A stretch of DNA of 46,346 nt from a virus, in the IMG/VR virus record IMGVR_UViG_3300025626_000038, positions 1 to 46,346 of that record; one strand, 5' to 3'. This document shows, one piece after another, positions 31,618 to 40,791 of the stretch. Below the pieces are notes generated by a model, which searched no databases, was not told where the DNA came from, and was given only the letters and a program-made list of their open reading frames with translations. A program made the translations under genes and the position numbers. Within the stretch, counting starts at the first letter, position 1, and every line of letters begins with the position of its first letter.

Positions 31618-32508
31618 ATGACAACAATAGTAAATTCACCGTTTAAGTCAAAATTTGGGTTTGAAAGTGCTGGCTTTACAGTCGACGACGAAGGAAATAT
31701 TTCTGCTAAATCTATTAGTTTAGTAGACGAAGTTCCTGATGAAGTTGATACAGATCTACCTGCTGATAGAAAATTTGTAGAAGTTAGTGGTAATTTTAGA
31801 CTAAGTGGAAGTGCAACTGATAATCCAGGATTTACTGTTTTTCGAACTAAGACAACAACAATTGATCTTGAATTATCGACTCTTACATTTAATATTTACT
31901 CCGATGCTGGATTTACTACCTTGTATAATACAGGGTTAAGTCATAGTGATGGCGACTCTAGAGAAAATGCGCAAGGCAAGAATGCAGGCAGACTTGCTTG
32001 GTCAGTGCCACTATCAGCACCTAATACACTTTATTATGCAAATGTAAATGGAACAGTGTCAGGAACTATTACAGTAGAGAATGCACCTAGTGCATTCAGT
32101 GAAGTTGATATAACATCGACAATAGCAAGTACTAGTACAACTACTGGAGCACTTACAGTCGCGGGCGGCGCAGGCGTTGTTGGTGACATTAACCTAGGAG
32201 GAAATTTAAATATTCAAGGCCTTGGTATTCCTGCATTATCGTCTGGCACGAATTTAGATTTATCAGCAGGGAATAAAATAGTTGTAAAAATTAACGATGT
32301 ATTGTTAGGAAGTATTGGTGCAACCGGCTCTGCGCTTCCAGTAGTTGATACTACTATAAATAACACTACAATAGGTGCTACCACACCAGCAACAGCAGCG
32401 TTTACTTCGGCAACAGTAAGTATAGAGCCTGCGGTCAACAGTGGCGTAGCAAACAAACAATATGTAGACCGTACTGCGGTTTCACTGGCAATAGCATTTG
32501 GATTATAA
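31618..32508 (+). CDS. Tail-fibre-like structural protein
   Basis: A 296-residue fibre-type protein. The N-terminal part (SPFKSKFGFESAGFTVDDEG) and middle (GNFRLSGSATDNPGFTVF, FNIYSDAGFTTLYNTG) are beta-rich. The C-terminal third has the widespread phage-fibre segment STSTTTGALTVAGGAGVVGD (about 163-182), followed by INLGGNLNIQG and a closing GVANKQYVDRTAVSLAIAFG. The ANKQYVD ending is typical of trimeric fibre and collar proteins. Only three bases separate its stop from the next, giant gene, so the two are probably translationally coupled and may form one complex. Confidence 0.7.
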   Translation: MTTIVNSPFKSKFGFESAGFTVDDEGNISAKSISLVDEVPDEVDTDLPADRKFVEVSGNFRLSGSATDNPGFTVFRTKTTTIDLELSTLTFNIYSDAGFTTLYNTGLSHSDGDSRENAQGKNAGRLAWSVPLSAPNTLYYANVNGTVSGTITVENAPSAFSEVDITSTIASTSTTTGALTVAGGAGVVGDINLGGNLNIQGLGIPALSSGTNLDLSAGNKIVVKINDVLLGSIGATGSALPVVDTTINNTTIGATTPATAAFTSATVSIEPAVNSGVANKQYVDRTAVSLAIAFGL

Positions 32509-32511
32509 AAC

Positions 32512-35500
32512 ATGGCAAAGACACAAGTAAAAAATTACGTATTTAAACCAGGGGTAGGGGCGTCTGATAACTTATATCCTGCTGCATATGGATTATTATC
32601 CAGTAACAAAAGCTTTGTACAAAAGGAAGCAACGCAATGGATACAAGATCAAATTGATGCAGCAAATGCAGGCTTTGTAGGTTATACTTATAATTCAGAA
32701 AAATGCGAAAGAGATATCGGTTATAATATCGACGCATATTTAAAAGATCTAAGATACGGCGGCAATGAAAATACTTACAATGTTGTAAAATACTATTGGG
32801 ATCAAGATGTAGCACAGATTGACGGCGATAGAGCTGTAGAAATTGCAACTTATAATTTTATTAAAACATTAATACAAACTTATGTCCTGGCCAATACTGC
32901 TTATAGCGCAAGTAATACTGAAGTATCACAAACAATTGACAATACAAAAACTGCTGAAGCAGGTACATCTACTATTATTGGAGATTTAGTTCAGGCTACA
33001 TCTGATGTTATTAATACTGGAATATCAGCATTTCCAACGTTTGTTGCTACAGGTGTAGGAACGATTAAGATTCAAGGTAGATATGATTTAGATCAATTAT
33101 TATTAATTACTAATGTAACTTCTAATGATATTATATATAATTTTAGTGCACCAGCTACCGGTGGCTTAGTTAGTCTTAAAACTGACCAAATATCTAAAGA
33201 TGCAGATTTTACCAAATATTTAGAAACAACTGATGCTATTACAACGATTACTTTAAATTTTGATACTAGTAATCATTCCTCAACAGACGAATTACAAATT
33301 TTTGTAGAAAAATTAGAAAACGGCAAAAGTGTAGTAACTACTAGACCTTTTGATTTTGGTACAGATGCAATCGAACGTTTGAGAGTTGCGCAACCTCAAT
33401 CAATGCTTGACGCTGACTTTGAATATGGATTACAGCCTACTAAATGGGCAGCTATTTCAACAATGAGAGGTTATCCTTCGGTTTACGAAGTACCAGGAAC
33501 AGATACTCCAGTTTTATCAGTTGTAACTGATGCAAGTGCAGGCACAGATGGTATTGGTCAAAGTTTAATTACTGTAACTACAGTTGGTCCGCATAATATT
33601 CCAGTAGGTACACCTATAACTATTAAAGCACTAGAAGACTCAGTACCAGGTGCAGCACGAGCAGAAGGTAGTTTTGTAATTGTTGAAGCTCCAACTCCTA
33701 CCACTTTTACGTTTTATGCAAAATCCAAAGTTGGCACAGTTAATCCAACTACACTTTCTACAACATATACACAACTAAGACAGGCTGCATTCTACACAGG
33801 TGCAAACATTGGCGAACCAACAGTTTCGGTTGTAAGCAACGGTAGTGCAGGAACCTTAGCGGCTGAATTAGATATTGCAGCTGGAAGTACAATTATACCA
33901 TATGACGGACCATCGCCCGAAGTTGGTGCTCCTTTAATTAATGCAGGAATTCCTGAAGGATCTCAGGTTACTAGTATTATAGATACTAGTGCCGGCGGCG
34001 GCGAATACTTAACTCCTGTAATTACGGCAAATATTAACCCTAGCGATCTAAGTTTTGACGTAGACGACGCCACTGGCATTGTGCCAAATCTTGCTTTAGA
34101 TCGCGGCGATGGCACCGCTGTATATGTTACTAGCATTGTAGGAACAACAGTAAATGTGTCAGGAGCATTTACTACTGGATTTACATCTAATAAAGTTACT
34201 TACACAGGAATATCTCCAAGTCCCGTAGTATCGAGCGGCACCGGAGCAATATTTAATATTTCATCAGCAGGAGGAACATATACCTTAGACGGTTTTTCCA
34301 ATCAAGGTGATAACTATCAAGTAGGCGACATATTATTAGTAACAGGTAATAACTTAGGCGGTATATCACCAACTAACGATCTTACTATAACTGTTTTAAC
34401 ATTAGACAGTGACACAGGTATAGGAACAGTAAGTTTATCTGGAGACGCATTTGACGGAACAACTTCAGTTACTGGTGTTACCGGTAACACCCAAGGCGGC
34501 GTAGGGTTAGATGCATTTTTTGATATAACATATGTTAATAATGTATATACAGCTGATATAACATCACCGGATACTTCTACTGGCTATGCTGTTGGAGATA
34601 TTATAGTTGTAGATGGTTCTTTAATTGATCCAACAGCCGGCGGACCAGCAAATGATCTATATTTAACAGTTGCAACTATCGGCGCAGGCGGATCTATTGT
34701 AAGTGTAACAGCCAGCGGCACTGCTCCAGATACACAACTTCAGTTTAATCAGCCTACTTATTCTACATCAGGATCTGGTGTTGGCGCACTATTTTCAGTA
34801 AGTACTGATGGAACAACATATTCTGTTTCAATTGATCCTATTAACCAGGGTACAAACTTTTTACCAGGTGATACTATTACTGTATTAGGCACAGACCTTG
34901 GCGGCGCCACACCTGCTAATGATTTAACAATAACTATTGATAATGTAGGCGGCGCTGGCGAAATAACTGCACAAACAGCTACTGGAACAGCGTATAACGG
35001 ATCATCATCTATTAATATTGCCGGTACTAATCAAATAGGCACAGGAGCAACTTTTGATGTAAGCCTTGCTGGTGGCACGTACACTGTAACACTGACAGAT
35101 GGCGGCAACAACTATGGCGCTGGACAAACAATAATAATACCGGCAGGATTGGCTCTTCCCGGAACGTCGCCAACTAATGATATAACTATCACTATTAGTA
35201 CTGTAGATGCAATAGCAACCGGAACAGTAGCAACCTTTACTGATGCTGGCACAGCATATAACGGCACAGGATCTTTTACTGTAACAGGCAACATACAGCC
35301 TATTTCAGGTACTAATTTTACGTTAAGTTTAAATAGAGAAAATGGTACATATTCAAATATTACAGTTGATCTAGGTAGCATCAATTATGCTGTAGGAAAC
35401 ACATTTAGAATAAACGGACCAACGCTTGATGGTGTATCGCCTTTACACGATATTGATATAAGTGTTACTAGTGTTGATTCTGAAACAGGAGAAATTACAG

Positions 35501-38331
35501 GCATTTCTACAAATTTTGATTCTGCTATATCAGGAGATATTATAAGACTTATAAGTACATTAATTGTGACAGAGGCTACTAGTAGTACAATTTCTAAAAA
35601 TGCAGTAATTACATATGGCGCTTTGGCAACATTAGAAATTACATTAAATAATGCACATGGTCTTGTCCCAGGAGACACATTTATTGTAACATCTGCATCA
35701 GACGACGGAGTTAATAATCATGCATTATCAGCAGGATCGTTCTTTGTTACAGATATACCTGCTGTAAACAAATTAAGATATCAAGCAAGAGCAGTTGGAA
35801 CAATTGATGCAACAACATCTAGTATATTAGGCACATTATATTCAAGACCAGATAGTTTCTTTGTACACAGACCGTATGACGGCGGAGTACAGTTAGGAAC
35901 AGGCGGTCCGCAACACGGTGCGCAAGCAATACGTCAAAGTAAAAAGTATATTCGTTATCAGTCAGGTAAAGGTATTATGTATACTACTGGTGCATTGTTT
36001 GCACCAAGTTACGATCTGCGTAGTTTGACAGCAGGCGGTGTAGAAGTAGGATCACTAATTACAGTTGAAACAGACGACAATGATCACGGAGTACAAGTTG
36101 GCGGAGTTGTTAGAATTCTTGGAGTAGAAACTCCCGGATACAACAGTGGCCCTGGAACAGTAGTACCGCCAGTATTTGATTATACTGTTGAAAGTGTACT
36201 AGACGAACGTAGATTTACAGTTCGAGCACAGCGTAGACTAGGAGCAACTGAAGCAGTATTAGGGTTTGGTTCACAAATGAGTGTTGTTAGTTGGCATGGT
36301 GCTACAGTGCGTTCTGGTATCTTTGATGATCAAAATGGGATTTTCTGGGAGTTTGACGGAACGCAAATTAGTGTAGCACAACGTACAGGTACAAGACAAC
36401 TTGCAGGAACAATTGCCCTAAGCGTGGATGATAACCTAGTAGCAGGCACAAATACTAGATTCCAAGATCAATTAAAAGCCGGAGATAGAATTATTATCAA
36501 AGGTATGACACATGTTGTAAGTCACGTTAACAGTCAAACTGAAATTACAGTTACACCAGACTTCCGCGGAGTTGTAAACATTGCCGGCGCTAAGGCTAAC
36601 TTAATTGTTGACAAGAAAACAAAACAAAAAGACTTTAATCTAGATAAATTGGACGGCACCGGACCAAGTGGTTACGATATTGACATTGCTAAGATGCAGA
36701 TGATCGGCATTCAATACAGTTGGTACGGTGCAGGTTTCATTGACTTTATGCTACGTGGTGCAGATGGTAACTTTGTATTTGCACACAGAATGCGTAACTC
36801 AAACGTAAACACAGAAGCGTTTATGCGTTCAGGTAACTTGCCTGTGCGTTATGAAGTTAGTAATGAAGGACCGAGTGGCAAACTTGCAGCAGCACTCGAT
36901 GCAAGTCAAGTTACAATACCATTAACAGATAGTAGTTTCTTCCCGGACTATGGCACAGTTTATGTTGACAACGAAATTATGACGTTTACCGGTAACAATA
37001 AAACTACTAATACGTTAACAGGTGTAACTCGTGGTGCAACATTTACAAATTTCCAAGCAGGAGCAACACGCAGTTATACAGCAGGTATAGCAACAACGCA
37101 CACTGACAGAACCGGCGTTGTATTAATATCTCAAACAATTACACCATTGATTAGTCACTGGGGTAGTGCGTTTATTACAGATGGTATGTTTGATGATGAT
37201 AGAGGTTATATTTTCTCCTACGCAGAAAATCAAGTAAACGTTAGTACTACTAAACAAAGTGCTTTCTTAATTAGATTGGCACCAAGTGTATCAAATGCAC
37301 TTATTGGTGATTTAGGTGAAAGAGAACTACTAAACAGAGCGCAGTTACTACTACAAGGAATTGAAGTTACATCAGATGGCACTGACGGAACTAATGATAT
37401 TACGGGTGGCATTGTTGTTGAAGGAATTCTTAATCCGCAAAACTATCCATTAAATCCAGCAGACATTGGCTGGACAGGACTAAGTGGTGTTGCACAAGGT
37501 GGACAGCCAAGTTTTGCACAAATTGCTTCAGGTGGTAGTGTTAACTGGTCAACAGGTGATGCTGCAACAACTGCAACAGCTACAGCTCAAAGTGCAATTA
37601 GTGCAGATATTAATTCAGGCATATACAACAGTCCAAATAATAGAGATTACGTATACATTGATACAGCAGATTATCAAACTACATTCGGAACTACATCTAG
37701 GGCGCCAGTTTTAGGTAAAACTATTACAGGTTCTAACATTGATGCAAATACTACTATCACTGATGTGTATATCAGTGGCAGTTATGGTTATTTTAGATTA
37801 AGTCGAAGAACCCAAGGTCAAACAAGTGCCGGCACTGGAAGTGCGTTTTCAGTCTTAACTGCTAATGAAGCGTTGGTTAACAGAAACTTTGCATATTTTG
37901 ATAAAGCAAGTTTTGAAATATCAGGTGCAGGAATCGGTACAGAACTATCCAACGGCGGCAGTGTTACATTCCCTGCAAACACATTGGTTAACAGTGTAAA
38001 CTTGTTAGACTTCGGCGGCACAGAGTACTATGAAGTGCAGTTTAATAATGCGTTTACTGGAACACTCCCAGTGGGCACAGGTACAGTAGAATTTACGTTT
38101 GTACAACCACCGTATGCACAGCCTGGAGAAACAGTATTTTCATTCATTGCTACACCTGGAGAACGTGCTAGTTTAGACTTATCACAGTTGAAAGAACTTA
38201 CTAATACACCGTTAGGTGGTAGAGGAACATATCCAAATGGTCCAGATGTACTAGCACTTAACGTATATAAAGTTGGCGGCGCAGCAACTGATGCAAATAT
38301 TATTCTAAGATGGGGCGAAGCACAAGCCTAA
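32512..38331 (+). CDS. Giant (1939 aa) virion structural protein with beta repeats
   Basis: The largest protein of the window. N-terminus: short basic lead, then a helical module (about 30-130) with SFVQKEATQWIQDQI and CERDIGYNIDAYLKDLRYGG. The middle (about 570-1015) has five repeats of 80-95 residues, consensus G..A.F.V....Y...I...G..Y..GD.I.V.G..LGG.SP.NDLTITV. From about 1130 on are segments characteristic of large tail or baseplate proteins of marine T4-like phages (HRPYDGGVQLGTGGPQHGAQ, QSKKYIRYQSGKGIMYTTGA, VSWHGATVRSGIFDDQNG, MQMIGIQYSWYGAGFIDFML). The C-terminus has YPNGPDVLALNVYKVGG. It starts three bases after the fibre gene with a weak ribosome-binding site. It is probably a tail or baseplate-associated structural protein. 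The exact T4 counterpart, if any, is not clear. Confidence 0.8.
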   Translation: MAKTQVKNYVFKPGVGASDNLYPAAYGLLSSNKSFVQKEATQWIQDQIDAANAGFVGYTYNSEKCERDIGYNIDAYLKDLRYGGNENTYNVVKYYWDQDVAQIDGDRAVEIATYNFIKTLIQTYVLANTAYSASNTEVSQTIDNTKTAEAGTSTIIGDLVQATSDVINTGISAFPTFVATGVGTIKIQGRYDLDQLLLITNVTSNDIIYNFSAPATGGLVSLKTDQISKDADFTKYLETTDAITTITLNFDTSNHSSTDELQIFVEKLENGKSVVTTRPFDFGTDAIERLRVAQPQSMLDADFEYGLQPTKWAAISTMRGYPSVYEVPGTDTPVLSVVTDASAGTDGIGQSLITVTTVGPHNIPVGTPITIKALEDSVPGAARAEGSFVIVEAPTPTTFTFYAKSKVGTVNPTTLSTTYTQLRQAAFYTGANIGEPTVSVVSNGSAGTLAAELDIAAGSTIIPYDGPSPEVGAPLINAGIPEGSQVTSIIDTSAGGGEYLTPVITANINPSDLSFDVDDATGIVPNLALDRGDGTAVYVTSIVGTTVNVSGAFTTGFTSNKVTYTGISPSPVVSSGTGAIFNISSAGGTYTLDGFSNQGDNYQVGDILLVTGNNLGGISPTNDLTITVLTLDSDTGIGTVSLSGDAFDGTTSVTGVTGNTQGGVGLDAFFDITYVNNVYTADITSPDTSTGYAVGDIIVVDGSLIDPTAGGPANDLYLTVATIGAGGSIVSVTASGTAPDTQLQFNQPTYSTSGSGVGALFSVSTDGTTYSVSIDPINQGTNFLPGDTITVLGTDLGGATPANDLTITIDNVGGAGEITAQTATGTAYNGSSSINIAGTNQIGTGATFDVSLAGGTYTVTLTDGGNNYGAGQTIIIPAGLALPGTSPTNDITITISTVDAIATGTVATFTDAGTAYNGTGSFTVTGNIQPISGTNFTLSLNRENGTYSNITVDLGSINYAVGNTFRINGPTLDGVSPLHDIDISVTSVDSETGEITGISTNFDSAISGDIIRLISTLIVTEATSSTISKNAVITYGALATLEITLNNAHGLVPGDTFIVTSASDDGVNNHALSAGSFFVTDIPAVNKLRYQARAVGTIDATTSSILGTLYSRPDSFFVHRPYDGGVQLGTGGPQHGAQAIRQSKKYIRYQSGKGIMYTTGALFAPSYDLRSLTAGGVEVGSLITVETDDNDHGVQVGGVVRILGVETPGYNSGPGTVVPPVFDYTVESVLDERRFTVRAQRRLGATEAVLGFGSQMSVVSWHGATVRSGIFDDQNGIFWEFDGTQISVAQRTGTRQLAGTIALSVDDNLVAGTNTRFQDQLKAGDRIIIKGMTHVVSHVNSQTEITVTPDFRGVVNIAGAKANLIVDKKTKQKDFNLDKLDGTGPSGYDIDIAKMQMIGIQYSWYGAGFIDFMLRGADGNFVFAHRMRNSNVNTEAFMRSGNLPVRYEVSNEGPSGKLAAALDASQVTIPLTDSSFFPDYGTVYVDNEIMTFTGNNKTTNTLTGVTRGATFTNFQAGATRSYTAGIATTHTDRTGVVLISQTITPLISHWGSAFITDGMFDDDRGYIFSYAENQVNVSTTKQSAFLIRLAPSVSNALIGDLGERELLNRAQLLLQGIEVTSDGTDGTNDITGGIVVEGILNPQNYPLNPADIGWTGLSGVAQGGQPSFAQIASGGSVNWSTGDAATTATATAQSAISADINSGIYNSPNNRDYVYIDTADYQTTFGTTSRAPVLGKTITGSNIDANTTITDVYISGSYGYFRLSRRTQGQTSAGTGSAFSVLTANEALVNRNFAYFDKASFEISGAGIGTELSNGGSVTFPANTLVNSVNLLDFGGTEYYEVQFNNAFTGTLPVGTGTVEFTFVQPPYAQPGETVFSFIATPGERASLDLSQLKELTNTPLGGRGTYPNGPDVLALNVYKVGGAATDANIILRWGEAQA
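34225..35550 (+). repeat. Five beta-domain coding repeats inside the 1939-aa gene
   Basis: Five degenerate in-frame repeats of about 80-95 codons, each with an (S/T)P.(N/H)D(L/I).I.V motif after a GD.I.V.G strand. They look like stacked small beta domains forming a stalk. Confidence 0.75.
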
Positions 38332-38342
38332 AGGGCTTGTGC
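38320..38342. terminator. Hairpin over the overlapping convergent stop codons
   Basis: GCACAAGCC (38320-38328) pairs perfectly with GGCTTGTGC (38334-38342) around a 5-base loop that contains the stop of the + strand gene. The - strand stop is also inside the hairpin. Neither side has a clear T-tract, so it is a candidate bidirectional transcript-end structure rather than a classical terminator. Confidence 0.6.
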
Positions 38343-38948
38343 AAACTCCCAAAGATTATCAAACACAAGTGTTTGTTTTTTAATCTGTTTGTATGCGTGT
38401 TTGTTTAATTGTTTTTCGGTTTCTAGGCCGTACCCAGTTCTAACCAGTATAGGTCTAGCACCTATTTTGAAGGCGGCTTTTAGGTCACTAAGTTTGTCAC
38501 CAACAAAAAAACCTTTTGAAAATTTAATATACGGATGTTCTTTCTCACATCGCTTAAACATTCCGATATTTGGTTTAGCATACATGTCATTCTTACGACT
38601 ACTGGCACTATAGTAGATGGCATCAATACTAGGACAGCCTGCTTGTCCCAGTAACTCGAGCATTCTATTATTTACTGCATCTACATCAGCTGGAGTCATC
38701 AAGCCTTTTTCGATTCCTCCTTGATTGGTAATAACTGCTATCCTATGACCTTTAGACCTCAATAATGCAACAGCTTCTAAACTACTCGGTATAGGATCAA
38801 ACATCATAGGAGTGGTAACATATGTTCCAAGATCGACATTCAATACACCATCTCGATCCAGGCCTATTACCGGTTTGTTGTAAATGCTACTATCATTAAT
38901 TTGATTAGTATTGTTTACAAACGCATTGTCTAATACACTCCTAGCCAT
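38328..38948 (-). CDS. gmhB: GmhB-like heptose-bisphosphate phosphatase (HAD family)
   Basis: Expected to remove the 7-phosphate from D-glycero-D-manno-heptose 1,7-bisphosphate, the step between the two HldE reactions. HAD motifs: VIGLDRDGVLN (D31 and D33), VITNQGGIEKG (T74), KPNIGM (K125) and GFFVGDKLSDL (D151, D155). The start at 38948 (MARSV) has AAAGGA upstream and overlaps the cupin stop by eight bases; an ATG at 38984 would overlap far more. The protein lacks the Cys/His zinc loop found in E. coli GmhB between motifs II and III (here YYSASSRKNDMY), so it belongs to a zinc-free variant or to a relative such as a histidinol-phosphatase-type HAD. Location next to hldD and hldE favours the heptose role. 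Confidence 0.82.
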   Translation of the reverse strand: MARSVLDNAFVNNTNQINDSSIYNKPVIGLDRDGVLNVDLGTYVTTPMMFDPIPSSLEAVALLRSKGHRIAVITNQGGIEKGLMTPADVDAVNNRMLELLGQAGCPSIDAIYYSASSRKNDMYAKPNIGMFKRCEKEHPYIKFSKGFFVGDKLSDLKAAFKIGARPILVRTGYGLETEKQLNKHAYKQIKKQTLVFDNLWEFAQAL

Positions 38949-39333
38949 TTTTTTCCTTTGACCGTTGACTGTCACCTGGAGCAACTCTGTAATTGTCCTC
39001 TACACTATCAGCTGTGCTAACTTCGGTAATGCTAGAACTGCCTTGTAGACAAATCAACCTATGTGGCTGTAGCGGAGGATTATGCCAAACATCACCCTCA
39101 TTTAATTCTTTTTCATATAGCCCAGCAGTATCAGTGTCAATCCATTGTACTTTGAATTTACCTGTGTTTACAAACCATGTTTCGTCCTTTTCTCGGTGAA
39201 AGTGCATGCTGAATTGGGCGCCTTCCTTTTCAAAAAACATAATTTTACCACAATACTTATCGTTAGTGGCCCAAATAAGTTCGTATCCCCAACCTTTGGG
39301 TACTACGCCTTGTAATCTAGTTGGTTCTTGCAT
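38941..39333 (-). CDS. Cupin-domain protein (sugar isomerase/epimerase-like)
   Basis: A 130-residue single-domain cupin resembling the C-terminal part of mannose-6-phosphate isomerase/ManC proteins. It opens with KGWGYELIWATNDKYCGK. The first cupin motif is FSMHFHREKDETWFV (H44, H46, E51 as likely metal ligands), followed by LNEGDVWHNPPLQPHRL with H91 as the fourth ligand, and ITEVSTAD near the end. AGAGGA precedes the start. The gene overlaps hldD by 17 bases and the phosphatase by 8, so it belongs tightly to the heptose operon. It might supply or control a heptose or sugar-phosphate step, for instance in place of the absent GmhA isomerase. That role is a guess. Confidence 0.75.
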   Translation of the reverse strand: MQEPTRLQGVVPKGWGYELIWATNDKYCGKIMFFEKEGAQFSMHFHREKDETWFVNTGKFKVQWIDTDTAGLYEKELNEGDVWHNPPLQPHRLICLQGSSSITEVSTADSVEDNYRVAPGDSQRSKEKNG

Positions 39334-40141
39334 TTATATAATCCTCTACATTTGTCCATTGCATATCTACTACACTATTTAAATTAGTTAAGTTTGCGCA
39401 GGTATACTTTTGATATTGCGACTTAATATTTTCTGGCATAGGAATATACCTAATATCTGAATTGTACTTTTTAGCAATTGTTCTGCCAACAGTATCAAAA
39501 CTTACAGGAACACCTGTGCCCACGTTAAAAATTCCCGATTGAGTCACTTCGAACATTTTTTCATGTAGTTTGCATATATCGTCGACACATACGAAATCTC
39601 TTAGATATTTTTCACTGTCTTCAAATAATGTCACAACCCCTAAATCTTTTGCTTGATGTGTGAATTTACTTACTGGACTTGCTTGATCTTCTTTGTGTTC
39701 TTCGCCTTGTCCATAAACATTAAAGTAACGGAATCCTTGAATAATAATTTCAAACTCGTCTTGAAATTGACCTAAAAATCTATCAAACAGGTACTTACTC
39801 CAAGCATAAGGACTTTGCGGGAGCAATGGACCATTTTCTGTAAAGTGTTCAGTGGGTCCATAAACACTAGCACTACTAGCGTATTGTAAATTAGTACCAA
39901 AGTTTTCACACACTTGTGCTAATCTTACAGTAAACTCAAAGTTTTGTTCTAGTATCTGATTTACATCCGTATATGTTGTACTACTAATAGCACCTGTATG
40001 TATACACCAGTCGTAATCCTCTGTACTGGGAATAATACCAGGTTCCCACTCCCAACCTTCTACATCGTGTCCTTGCGATTGCAAATATAATGCAATGTTC
40101 GATCCAATAAATCCTTTATGTCCAGTAACTAATATTTTCAT
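39317..40141 (-). CDS. hldD: ADP-L-glycero-D-manno-heptose 6-epimerase
   Basis: Short-chain dehydrogenase-type epimerase that converts ADP-D,D-heptose to ADP-L,D-heptose with bound NADP. The Rossmann motif is VTGHKGFIGSN (G7, G10, G13). HTGAISSTTYTD (48-59) is close to the HldD hallmark H.GACSSTT. The catalytic pair is Y112 and K116 in SPYAWSKY, with S90-S92 upstream. FRYFNVYGQGEEHKEDQASP (137-156) matches the HldD RYFNVYGP.E.HKG.MAS segment, and YLRDFVCVDD follows. The length (274) is somewhat short of E. coli HldD (310). The ATG overlaps the stop of the oxygenase gene by four bases. Confidence 0.88.
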   Translation of the reverse strand: MKILVTGHKGFIGSNIALYLQSQGHDVEGWEWEPGIIPSTEDYDWCIHTGAISSTTYTDVNQILEQNFEFTVRLAQVCENFGTNLQYASSASVYGPTEHFTENGPLLPQSPYAWSKYLFDRFLGQFQDEFEIIIQGFRYFNVYGQGEEHKEDQASPVSKFTHQAKDLGVVTLFEDSEKYLRDFVCVDDICKLHEKMFEVTQSGIFNVGTGVPVSFDTVGRTIAKKYNSDIRYIPMPENIKSQYQKYTCANLTNLNSVVDMQWTNVEDYINARTN

Positions 40142-40767
40142 TTGTTTCTCTCAGCTGTTTTCATTAATTTGTTACTCCAATCTTTTTTAAATATAGGACT
40201 TATTATATTGTTATCGTGTTCGTGCTGGCTCTGCGGCGGCCCACCAAATATATAACCCAAAGTTATACGAGGCTCGACATCAATTGTGGGAATTCCTCGA
40301 TGCCATATATCACTTGGAAATATGATACAACGGTTATCTTTATAATCTACTTCGCATATTTTTCTGCCACCGTTATCGGGATAATCAGTCCAGAAGTCCA
40401 TGCCAGTGTCACCAGAAATAAGATGCACCATGGTCCATGCCGGAGGCCCCATATCTGCATGTACTCCTCCTACTAAGGTTTTTGTAGTTAGATTAAGTTG
40501 ACACTGAATTAAGTGCAATGGCAATACTTCGTCTTCTTTGCTCAATTTATTTCTAGAATCATTAAGTGCAGCAAATGTTGCTTTGTATTCCCACGGAATT
40601 TCGTGTAATCCAAATAACGGCCATATTTTACTAAAAAAAGAGTGACCTACATCAGGTCCAATGCCATGATGTTGGCACGTTACTGGTATTGATAAAATAT
40701 TTTTTTTAATAGACTCATATAACCACTCTGGCACAATGTCATCAAATACAAATACATCATTGGTCAT
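40138..40767 (-). CDS. 2-oxoglutarate/Fe(II)-dependent oxygenase
   Basis: A 209-residue oxygenase of the prolyl-4-hydroxylase-like class. The iron ligands are H103 and D105 in GGVHADMG and H156 in PSDIWHRG. R167 in VEPRITLGYIFGG would bind 2-oxoglutarate. MVHLISGDTGMDFWTDY supplies the jelly-roll core. Such enzymes are common in marine T4-like phages and their substrates are mostly unknown. Here the gene sits inside the heptose operon (24 bases after hldE, overlapping hldD by 4 bases), so hydroxylation of a sugar, a glycan-linked lipid or a fibre protein is possible. GGAG lies about ten bases before the ATG. Confidence 0.85.
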   Translation of the reverse strand: MTNDVFVFDDIVPEWLYESIKKNILSIPVTCQHHGIGPDVGHSFFSKIWPLFGLHEIPWEYKATFAALNDSRNKLSKEDEVLPLHLIQCQLNLTTKTLVGGVHADMGPPAWTMVHLISGDTGMDFWTDYPDNGGRKICEVDYKDNRCIIFPSDIWHRGIPTIDVEPRITLGYIFGGPPQSQHEHDNNIISPIFKKDWSNKLMKTAERNK

Positions 40768-40791
40768 TTATTAAAATTCTCCATAATTCTC

